A stretch of 64,000 nt of DNA, taken from positions 1 through 64,000 of the forward strand of contig JAKSKV010000003.1 in NCBI GenBank assembly GCA_024401555.1, given 5' to 3'. The position numbers and the translations under genes were made by a program. Below the pieces are notes generated by a model. It had not been told where the DNA came from. It was given only the letters and a program-made list of their open reading frames with translations, and did no database searches. Source of the DNA: Paludibacteraceae bacterium. GTDB taxonomy: Bacteria; Bacteroidota; Bacteroidia; Bacteroidales; Paludibacteraceae. Position 1 is the first letter of the stretch. The number at the start of each line of letters is the position of its first letter. Positions 35,401 to 41,248 of this stretch are shown here, in pieces.

Positions 35401-36431
35401 CCTGAATCAATGGAATAGGTCTCCACCTTATTGGCAATCTCCAAAGTATTAGCCAACGCCTCCGGATAGTCAGGAAAGATAGCAGCCATCTCATCGGGCG
35501 TCTTCAACCACTCCTGTTTGGTGTACATCATGGCACGTTTAGGATCATCATAATCCGCACCAGTCGAAAGGCAGACAAGGCGTTCGTGCGCCTCGCCATG
35601 GTTCTCCTCCACAAAATGGACGTCATTGGTACAAATAATCTTGACACCACATTTTCTGGCCAAATCCACAAGGATAGGGTTCACCTGTTCTTGACGCTTG
35701 AATGTATCGTAGGAGGCATTGGGTTTATCAGTCTTATGCCTTTGTAACTCAATATAATAATCGTCGCCAAAAATATTCTTGTACCACATGATGGCATCCT
35801 CTGCCGCTTTGAGGTCACCGCCCATAATTTTCTGAGGGATCTCACCTCCCAAGCAGGCTGAACATACAATAAGGCCCTCATGATACTTCTCTAGAATAAT
35901 CTTATCAATACGAGGCCTTGCATAAAAGCCATCCACATAAGCCTGAGAGGCCAACTTACAGAGGTTTAGATAACCAGTCTTATTTTTCGCCAAAAGAATA
36001 AGGTGCCATCCACTACGGTCAACAATCGTTTCCTTACCAGTTTCCGGATCTATCTCCTTGAAATCCTTATCCTTATCCTGCATCGTACGATGTGCGCAAT
36101 AGGCCTCAATACCAATAATAGGCTTGAAAGGAATAAAGGCAGCCGCCTCGGCCTCCAATTTAGCGAGCTTCTCCTTCAGCTCCGCGATCTTGGTCTCATC
36201 AGTAGTCTTCTCGATATCCTCCTTGCACTCCTTGATTTTTTTCTTGGGAGCGCCGTTCACCTTTCCAGCATAGTCACACAGGTCTTTGATACCGAACATA
36301 CATCCGTGGTCGGTAAGGGCCATCGCATGCATTCCGTTTTTCATACATTTGTCCACCAAATCGGGCACCTTACTCATACCGTCGAGCATGGAATAGTGCG
36401 AGTGGACGTGCAAATGAACAAATTCAGCCAT
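32457..36431 (-). CDS. dnaE: DNA polymerase III alpha subunit
   Basis: A 1,324-residue replicative polymerase. The N-terminal PHP domain opens FVHLHVHSHYSMLDG and continues with ALTDHGCMFG. The polymerase core has GPGRGSAAGSVVAYCL and the catalytic aspartates in LPDIDVDFED. The fingers and helix-hairpin-helix region (GLGGVKGVGEGAV) follow, then an OB fold (LTMGGIITEAQSSISKRG). It synthesises both strands at the fork with beta clamp and tau. The length fits Bacteroidota DnaE, with an insert of mixed-charge helix near residues 75-100. The first Met at 36431 is a clean start. A TATATTTG -7-like box lies 35 bp upstream. Confidence 0.98.
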   Translation of the reverse strand: MAEFVHLHVHSHYSMLDGMSKVPDLVDKCMKNGMHAMALTDHGCMFGIKDLCDYAGKVNGAPKKKIKECKEDIEKTTDETKIAELKEKLAKLEAEAAAFIPFKPIIGIEAYCAHRTMQDKDKDFKEIDPETGKETIVDRSGWHLILLAKNKTGYLNLCKLASQAYVDGFYARPRIDKIILEKYHEGLIVCSACLGGEIPQKIMGGDLKAAEDAIMWYKNIFGDDYYIELQRHKTDKPNASYDTFKRQEQVNPILVDLARKCGVKIICTNDVHFVEENHGEAHERLVCLSTGADYDDPKRAMMYTKQEWLKTPDEMAAIFPDYPEALANTLEIANKVETYSIDSGPIMPKYEIPAEFGTEEQYRQRFTDEDLFNEFTRDEKGNVVLSKEKADEKIERLGGYEKLYRIKLEADYLNKLAWEGAAMRYGAKLTWNAAENQYDVEMDQRAKEQIIFELYIMKTMGFPGYFLIVQDYIRAAREELGMFVGPGRGSAAGSVVAYCLKITDIDPLTYDLLFERFLNPDRISLPDIDVDFEDTGKIIEWVTKKYGAEKVARIITYGTMATKSALADVARVQKVPLDVVNSLKKLVPDKFDDFIDPETGKTFASSGKKAPKVKLKNCFKYVPALKEARYSNDQNIASMCEYAEQLEDTNRQVGIHACGVIIGADDLTNFAPMCVIKDKETDRDVLVTQYDGHVIESVGLIKMDFLGLITLTLIKTTIQNVKKSKGIDVDIDHLPLDDELTYQLFGEGRTIGVFQFESPGMQKYLRELKPTVITDLIAMNALYRPGPIGYIPTFINRKHGREEIKYDLPIMEKYLGDSYGVTVYQEQVMLLSRLLAGFTRGQSDSLRKAMGKKIFKMLEELKPKFIEGAMKNPNIRDGLTEEMSDDKLRETLEKIWKDWEAFASYAFNKSHAACYAWVAYQTGYLKAHYPAEYLAANLTISKDTITEVQKFMEECKAMKIKVKGPDVNESELNFTVNKAGEIRFGLGGVKGVGEGAVLAIVAEREKNGPYTSIFDFVERVDLKACNRKTIESLALSGAFDCFPDVTREQIMATGDKGRAGSEILCQYGNQCKAAAQSSVQSLFGGDVGIKPQQPTLPKAESWSDLYRLGKEKELVGIYLSAHPLDAYYVFLNYICNVRMNDLNDEAEFPSAHLDQELTMGGIITEAQSSISKRGNPCRFITVEDYSGSHRFALFRSEDMVKFAPYDKGMMVSLTGRYSKRRYGDAIDFNLGTVKLLAEESTDYSGTLSIRIKEENVTQDFFSDFMSLIEQTKPGNVTISLSVIEQSTGFPVTVVSRTRKIQLTQALMTFLEQQQADDVLQLAVS

Positions 36432-36465
36432 TTTATTGGGTTTTTAAGCAGTTAAAGTACAATGA

Positions 36466-36473
36466 CAAATATA
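36466..36473 (-). promoter_or_regulatory. -7-like box for dnaE
   Basis: TATATTTG on the reverse strand; full match to TAnnTTTG but no clear -33. Confidence 0.4.
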
Positions 36474-36702
36474 AGTGAAAAAAGATGATTTTGGAAGAGA
36501 CGAAACGGCTTGGCATCCATTTTTAGATGTTACAAATTAGGAATGAAGATATTAAAATTTATCAACAAGACATTAATCAATCATCTCTATAACGAGAAGA
36601 TTTTTAGATCACCACAGATTAAAAAACTCCTAAAACATTGGCAACCCACTAAATTTAACTATATTAGCATATGTTTAATTTAAATGACAAATAACAACAA
36701 TT

Positions 36703-37173
36703 ATGACCAAGAAAATAACAACAGTCGCAGTACTTATGACACTTCTCCTCCCATCGTGCATAAAATGCAATTCCAACAATCATAATGTAGATTATTCGGA
36801 ATGCCATACCATGGAAGAATACATCGAAATGGTGAAGAGAAACGATCCCAATCAGTACAAAACATTGATGCGGGTCTATCCGATCACTGAAAACAACTTA
36901 ATCCTTAAGAATCCACAGATGATGGCGGGCATTACGATGAGTAAGGTTAAATACAAAGTGGGCGAAGAGGTTGACGCTCACCTTTATTTGATCGTACATA
37001 GTGATGACATGAGATACGAAGACTCGCATTTCAAACCAATCGAAAACGGTCACATTAGCTACAAAGCCACACACGCGGGAGTAGATACTATCAAGGCAAA
37101 TGTAATCATACGAAAAGATTCAGGCGTAGAGATATCGTATCCATTAGTCCAAAAAATCACAATAGAAGAGTAA
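36703..37173 (+). CDS. Small hypothetical lipoprotein
   Basis: A 156-residue exported protein with signal MTKKITTVAVLMTLLLPSC; LLPSC is a plausible lipobox (Cys 19). The mature part has a short helix (MEEYIEMVKRNDP) and then beta-strand-rich sequence (MSKVKYKVGEEVDAHLYLIV...HISYKATHAGVDTIKANVIIR), suggesting a single Ig-like domain. The GxHAGxDTI phrase resembles the edge strands of periplasmic Ig folds. I do not recognise the family. It is a single gene between dnaE and the terminator at 37193. Confidence 0.72.
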   Translation: MTKKITTVAVLMTLLLPSCIKCNSNNHNVDYSECHTMEEYIEMVKRNDPNQYKTLMRVYPITENNLILKNPQMMAGITMSKVKYKVGEEVDAHLYLIVHSDDMRYEDSHFKPIENGHISYKATHAGVDTIKANVIIRKDSGVEISYPLVQKITIEE

Positions 37174-37192
37174 CGGCAAAACTGATAAAACA

Positions 37193-37220
37193 AAAAGAGA
37201 GTCAAAAATGACTCTCTTTT
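37193..37220. terminator. Bidirectional terminator between lipoprotein gene and tRNA-Asn
   Basis: AAAAGAGAGTC (37193-37203) and GACTCTCTTTT (37210-37220) form a perfect 11-bp stem with A/T tracts on both sides, so it can end transcription from either strand. Confidence 0.85.
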
Positions 37221-37242
37221 CAAAACTTTTTAAATCTTTCAG

Positions 37243-37316
37243 CTCTCCCTCTTGGACTTGAACCAAGGACCCCCTGATTAACAGTCAGGTGCTCTAACCG
37301 ACTGAGCTAAGGAAGA
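37243..37316 (-). tRNA. tRNA-Asn (GTT), second copy
   Basis: Identical over all 74 nt to the tRNA-Asn at 11712-11785, on the opposite strand. Anticodon GTT; CCA not encoded. Confidence 0.97.
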
Positions 37317-37350
37317 ATGTTTGCTATGGGTTTCTGTCCCAATTGCGATG

Positions 37351-37382
37351 CAAATTTAAGTTGTTTTTCCGAATAAAAAAAA
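37351..37382 (-). promoter_or_regulatory. Promoter of the second tRNA-Asn
   Basis: On the reverse strand TTTT (382-379), 20 bp, TAAATTTG (358-351). The -7 box is followed by CATCGCAA exactly as in the first tRNA-Asn promoter. Confidence 0.6.
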
Positions 37383-37390
37383 TATATTTG
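37360..37390 (+). promoter_or_regulatory. Promoter of the PfkB kinase gene
   Basis: GTTG (37360-37363), 19 bp, TATATTTG (37383-37390), 30 bp before the ATG. It overlaps the opposite-facing tRNA-Asn promoter, so the two may compete. Confidence 0.55.
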
Positions 37391-37419
37391 CATATAAAAT
37401 TCACAAAAACGATAAAATT

Positions 37420-38385
37420 ATGGTTACAGTAGGATTAGGAAATGCATTGGTAGATGTGTTGTCAGTTTTAAAGTCCGATGAACTATTGGAACAGCTCTCT
37501 TTGCCAAGAGGAAGCATGCAACTGGTTGACAACGATTTATCACTCAAAATACAAGCGGGCATCAAAGACGGCGAAAAACATTTAGTGACGGGCGGATCTG
37601 CCTCCAATACCATCTCCGGATTGGCGGCGATGGGCGTGCCATGCCACTTCATCGGGAAAACCGGCAAGGACGAGACCGGCGATTTCTTCCAATCAGACAT
37701 GGAGAAGCACGGCGTCATCACCCACCTTGTAAAGAGTGAATTACCGACGGGCGTCTGCGTATCATTAGTCTCTCCAGACAGCGAACGCACCATGGCCACC
37801 TGTCTGGGCGCCGCCAGCACCTTGACGGAAAGCGACTTCGATCCATCCTGGTTTAAAGGTGTGGACTTGTGCCACATTGAGGGATACCTCGTACAAAACA
37901 CCACGATGATCGAGACCGCCATGAAGATGGCCAAGACGGCTGGCGCAAAAATCTCCCTCGACCTTGCCAGCTACAATGTGGTAGAGGAGAACCTCGAATT
38001 CCTTCGCCGCGTCGTGAAGGAGTATGTCGATATCGTATTCGCCAATGAAGAGGAGGCCAAGGCATTTGCACAGACCGATCCAGAGTCGGCACTTGACTAT
38101 ATCGCGGAGATGTGCGAAATAGCCGTTGTGAAATTGGGCAAGAAGGGTTCTCTCGTCAAAAAGGGAGGAAAGAGCGTCCGCATCGAGCCTCTTGCAAACG
38201 TGAAAGCAATCGATACCACAGCAGCCGGCGACCTCTTCGCCGCAGGATTCCTTTACGGACTCCACAAAGGTTACGGTATGAAAAGATGTGGCAACATTGG
38301 ATCTTTGGTCAGCGGCCATATCGTACAAGTAATCGGTTCGAAAATGAGCGAAGAGACTTGGACGGAGATTCTAAGCAAGGCTTAA
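37420..38385 (+). CDS. PfkB-family sugar/nucleoside kinase (adenosine kinase-like)
   Basis: A 321-residue cytosolic kinase. PfkB signature 1 is GGSASNTISGLAAMGVPCHFIGKTGKD (residues ~66-92, described in parts). Signature 2 is DTTAAGDLFAAGFLYG, with the catalytic Asp in the usual DTxGAGD written here as DTTAAGD. The opening VGLGNALVDVL and length fit adenosine/ribokinase-like members annotated as adenosine kinase in Bacteroidota. The sugar acceptor cannot be fixed. Single gene with its own promoter and terminator. Confidence 0.92.
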   Translation: MVTVGLGNALVDVLSVLKSDELLEQLSLPRGSMQLVDNDLSLKIQAGIKDGEKHLVTGGSASNTISGLAAMGVPCHFIGKTGKDETGDFFQSDMEKHGVITHLVKSELPTGVCVSLVSPDSERTMATCLGAASTLTESDFDPSWFKGVDLCHIEGYLVQNTTMIETAMKMAKTAGAKISLDLASYNVVEENLEFLRRVVKEYVDIVFANEEEAKAFAQTDPESALDYIAEMCEIAVVKLGKKGSLVKKGGKSVRIEPLANVKAIDTTAAGDLFAAGFLYGLHKGYGMKRCGNIGSLVSGHIVQVIGSKMSEETWTEILSKA

Positions 38386-38407
38386 ACAGCACACAGCAAT
38401 ACAATGA

Positions 38408-38451
38408 TATAACGATATAGCAATATCGCAATATACAACTATAACGATATA
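38408..38451. repeat. Two copies of a 12-mer, TATAACGATATA, 32 bp apart
   Basis: Exact copies at 38408-38419 and 38440-38451 lie in an AT-rich stretch after the PfkB gene. A third exact copy in reverse orientation is at 41009-41020, on the other side of the parA-like pair. The 12-mer is nearly palindromic and the 32-bp spacing is about three helix turns, as expected for protein-binding iterons. Confidence 0.7.
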
Positions 38452-38474
38452 ACATTATATTCACAAGTAACTAG

Positions 38475-38511
38475 AGGATAGCATCTCATGCGTGGTGACT
38501 GTCCTTTTTTT
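38475..38511 (+). terminator. Rho-independent terminator after the PfkB kinase gene
   Basis: AGGATAGCATC pairs with GGTG-A-CTGTCCT (G-T pairs and one bulge), followed by seven T. Confidence 0.7.
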
Positions 38512-38564
38512 CATAATTTCGCATAAAGAACTACATTATACCATAACTCAAACCACTCCTTAAG

Positions 38565-39713
38565 ATGTCTCACCCGAACATAAAACACCTTATTATTCTC
38601 AGTTGTTTTCTGACCGTCGCCTCCAACAGCGTCGCGCGAGAGGTCGTGATTCCTGAGGGAACGGTAGAAATCACCATAGAGGATGGATATGCGGGAGACG
38701 AATCCATCACCTCCGTCGTCATTCCCAACTCCGTCGTCGCCATCGGAGAACTATCCTTTAGCGATTGTACCAACCTCACAGACATCAAGCTGCCTGACTC
38801 GTTGGAGAGCATTGGCGGGTTGGCCTTCACAGGATGCGAAAAATTGAAGAGTATCACCATCCCCCATACGGTAAGAGAGATCGGCGTGGGCACTTTCGAG
38901 GGATGCGTAAGTCTGAAGAGCGTCACCCTACCTCACGCCTTGACAGCCGTCAGGAACAACCTCTTTATGGGTTGCACAAGCCTCAAGTCCATTGTCATTC
39001 CTGAACGTGTCGTAAGAATTGGGAAAAGCGCTTTTGCGGAGTGCCGTAACCTAAAGAGCATCATCATTGCCCCTTCAGTAAAAAAAATTGAGTCGATGGC
39101 ATTCATCGACTGCAAAAACTTAATCGATATTCACATACCAAACTCCGTAACCACGATCGGAGATTGGGCCTTTAACGGTTGTGATCGCCTCACCACCATC
39201 ACCCTACCTGACTCAATCACTAAAATAGAGCCATTCACCTTCTTCCGGTGCGTCAAATTAAAAGAGGTGAATATCCCTAAAGCCGTAACCCAGATAGGCT
39301 ACGATGCGTTTGAGGATTGTGGAAGCTTAGTTGCCGTACACATAGGAGAAGGCGTCACCCAGATCGGGAAGTGGGCCTTCAAGGGGTGCAAAAGTCTCAA
39401 AAAGGTCAACATTCCACAATCGGTAACTCATATAAAAGACAACACCTTTGATGGTTGCACGGCACTTTCTAAGGTCACCCTACCCGACTCACTCACGGCG
39501 ATCGGCTACGAGGCTTTCAAGTCGTGTCAAAAACTCACAACTATCACCATCCCCAGATCAGTGGAGTTCATAGATCTTTACGCTTTCGAAGGCTGCATTC
39601 AACTGAAGGAAGTAAAAATGCTCAACCCACATATAATAGAGGTAAAGAAGGATGCCTTCAAAGGATGTCCCAAGCTAAAGGCGAGACCTTGGGAAGGTCA
39701 AAGAGAGAAGTAA
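38565..39713 (+). CDS. BspA-type leucine-rich repeat surface/secreted protein
   Basis: A 382-residue exported protein with signal peptide MSHPNIKHLIILSCFLTVASNSVA|REV. Fourteen tandem ~23-residue LRR_5 repeats fill the rest, each with the pattern IPxSVxxIGxxAFxxCxxLxxI and one conserved Cys (FSDC, FTGC, FEGC ... FKGC). BspA-like repeats mediate binding to host or bacterial proteins. No T9SS sorting domain follows: the protein ends 14 residues after the last repeat, in a charged tail (ARPWEGQREK). It may be periplasmic or exported another way. It converges on the parB-like gene with only 5 bp between the stops and no terminator. Confidence 0.88.
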   Translation: MSHPNIKHLIILSCFLTVASNSVAREVVIPEGTVEITIEDGYAGDESITSVVIPNSVVAIGELSFSDCTNLTDIKLPDSLESIGGLAFTGCEKLKSITIPHTVREIGVGTFEGCVSLKSVTLPHALTAVRNNLFMGCTSLKSIVIPERVVRIGKSAFAECRNLKSIIIAPSVKKIESMAFIDCKNLIDIHIPNSVTTIGDWAFNGCDRLTTITLPDSITKIEPFTFFRCVKLKEVNIPKAVTQIGYDAFEDCGSLVAVHIGEGVTQIGKWAFKGCKSLKKVNIPQSVTHIKDNTFDGCTALSKVTLPDSLTAIGYEAFKSCQKLTTITIPRSVEFIDLYAFEGCIQLKEVKMLNPHIIEVKKDAFKGCPKLKARPWEGQREK

Positions 39714-39718
39714 AAAAG

Positions 39719-40114
39719 TTATTTTATCTTCTTCTTTAATTTTGCGATCTCCTTTTCATTCTTCGACAAAGCCTCCTCCAAAATATTGGAGACGATCGAA
39801 TTGAGTGGAGTACCGGAAAGGAAGGAGATCAATTTCAACTCCTGATGCAGACGAGTAGGAATCTGAACCACAACGGATGGTTCCTTCTCGCACTTCGCCA
39901 ACAATTTGGAGAAGGAGGCCGCCAAGGCATCATCCGCACCTTTTTTAGAAACGGTCTTCTCACCCTCAGCAGATTCTGATTGTGGGACAGGAGTCTCCTT
40001 GGCTGGCTGTGCCACACGATTCATGTTATCTTGAAGCGCCTTCTCTTTCTCGCGCTTCTCATTTTCTTTCGCAGCGGCGATCAACGCCTCCATCGGATTT
40101 TTTGAAACTGCCAT
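39719..40114 (-). CDS. Small ribbon-helix-helix-like protein paired with ParA
   Basis: A 131-residue protein. The first ~75 residues are charged and low-complexity (EKREKEKAL..., Pro/Ser/Glu stretch). The C-terminal ~50 residues look like a ribbon-helix-helix DNA-binding fold: a basic strand (PSVVVQIPTRLH) then two helices (QELKLISFLSG, PLNSIVSNILEEAL). It lies 6 bp downstream of the parA-like gene, the usual position for the centromere-binding partner. A role in partition of some replicon or region is inferred. It also resembles the DUF3408 proteins that accompany ParA-like genes in Bacteroidales conjugative elements. Confidence 0.75.
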   Translation of the reverse strand: MAVSKNPMEALIAAAKENEKREKEKALQDNMNRVAQPAKETPVPQSESAEGEKTVSKKGADDALAASFSKLLAKCEKEPSVVVQIPTRLHQELKLISFLSGTPLNSIVSNILEEALSKNEKEIAKLKKKIK

Positions 40115-40120
40115 AATCTA

Positions 40121-40819
40121 CTATTTTTGAATATGTAACACAATCACGTTCAACAACTCTTCGAATGTCTTGGAAAGATCGTAATTCACCTTGCCGTCAA
40201 TGGTGGTCAAATAGCGTTGCGTATCCGTCGAATCCTTCACATAACGGTCGATGAATTTCATAAAGAGCTGACCTTGCTTGTTCGCCTCATAGAGTGAACG
40301 GAACTCCAAGACCTGCTCTCGCACACGATTGAATACGCCCACATAGGTGGTGTCCAAGCCAAATTCTTTTTTACGCTTCTCCACAATGGTCATATATTTA
40401 TTGTAGAAAAGTTCAGTCGCATTGTAATCGATTTTAGAAGGAATCAAAGGAATGAAGGCCACATCGATCAGATGGTAGAGTGTCATCACTCCCTCCTGTA
40501 CCATATTTCCAGGAAAATCGATGAGGATAATATCATACTCCTCTTTCAACTTACCCAACTGGTTCGGCAACTCCTGGGAGAAGACCGACATCACAGGATA
40601 GGAGGCATCCGAACTCTTCCCGAATGTAGCGACATCGCTCTGACGCATATTATACAAACTATTCTGCTCGTTGTCGCAATCAACGACAACGAAGCGAAGG
40701 CCGTTCATCTTGCCTACCCTTTGCAAATAATTGGCGAACATTGTCGTCAAGGTCGTTTTTCCGCTTCCACCCTTTTGGGAAACGAAGGAGACAACCAAAC
40801 CCGGAAGTATTTTACCCAT
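40121..40819 (-). CDS. ParA-family ATPase
   Basis: A 232-residue MinD/ParA ATPase of the short class without an N-terminal DNA-binding domain. The deviant Walker A is SQKGGSGKTTL near residue 14, Walker A' VVVDCDNEQNSLYN, and Walker B IILIDFPGN. Such ATPases bind DNA non-specifically and move cargo held by a partner DNA-binding protein. The partner is probably the small RHH protein 6 bp downstream. The pair sits among chromosomal genes with no rep, mob or integrase gene in view. ATG at 40819; a consensus promoter lies at 40891-40922. Confidence 0.92.
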   Translation of the reverse strand: MGKILPGLVVSFVSQKGGSGKTTLTTMFANYLQRVGKMNGLRFVVVDCDNEQNSLYNMRQSDVATFGKSSDASYPVMSVFSQELPNQLGKLKEEYDIILIDFPGNMVQEGVMTLYHLIDVAFIPLIPSKIDYNATELFYNKYMTIVEKRKKEFGLDTTYVGVFNRVREQVLEFRSLYEANKQGQLFMKFIDRYVKDSTDTQRYLTTIDGKVNYDLSKTFEELLNVIVLHIQK

Positions 40820-40890
40820 AATCAGTCAAAGTCTGCAATTAAAGCCGATAAACAAAGTGCATTGTATAGGGTGATATCCCTATCGCATTG

Positions 40891-40922
40891 CAAATATAGA
40901 AACAAAGATATAATTATCCAAA
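40891..40922 (-). promoter_or_regulatory. Promoter of the parA-like operon
   Basis: On the reverse strand TTTG (922-919), 20 bp, TATATTTG (898-891): full match to the Bacteroides consensus, about 70 bp before the ATG. AT-rich repeats begin just upstream of it. Confidence 0.75.
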
Positions 40923-41036
40923 TATTTATGTAATTATTTATAGTTATATATATCTATTCCTATCTATTTATAGATTTATAGTTTTATATTATGGTTATAT
41001 TATATCATTATATCGTTATAATACTATATATTTTTA
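40923..41036. repeat. AT-rich repeat tract between parA and the giant gene
   Basis: A ~110-bp tract that is almost all A/T, with repeated TTTATAG (three copies between 40938 and 40983) and one reverse-oriented copy of the TATAACGATATA 12-mer at 41009-41020. The whole 40820-41248 gap (429 bp) holds the parA promoter, this tract, about 100 bp with no recognised signal, and the promoter of the giant gene. It could be a partition site or a bent-DNA regulatory region. Confidence 0.55.
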
Positions 41037-41182
41037 TCACTGATTATCAACTCTTTAAAACTAAAGCCACAGCAATTTTAGAGTACAGATAACTACAAAC
41101 GGACAAAAGCAGAGAATTTCAGTAAGATTGACTACTCGCCCAAAAGGGATTGACTTTTTTGGATAGTTTTTATATCATAAAA

Positions 41183-41214
41183 TTTGTTAATAAAGAAAAA
41201 TAATTTTACATTTG
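41183..41214 (+). promoter_or_regulatory. -33/-7 promoter of the giant surface protein gene
   Basis: TTTG (41183-41186), 20 bp, TACATTTG (41207-41214). This is a full consensus match, 34 bp before the ATG at 41249. Confidence 0.75.
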
Positions 41215-41248
41215 AATTTCTGAAAACAAAGTAAAACAAAGTAGCATT

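Noticed and set aside
11712-37316. Mobile element bounded by the two tRNA-Asn copies
   Set aside because: The copies are inverted, not direct, and the segment carries core genes (prs) with no integrase; duplicate tRNA genes explain it.
38401-38460. Possible CRISPR array in the AT-rich repeat
   Set aside because: Only two 12-bp copies with a 20-bp AT-rich gap, no uniform repeat-spacer pattern and no cas genes.
39719-40819. ParA/RHH pair as part of a conjugative transposon transfer region
   Set aside because: No tra, mob or relaxase genes are present on either side, though a DUF3408-like relationship of the small protein remains possible.
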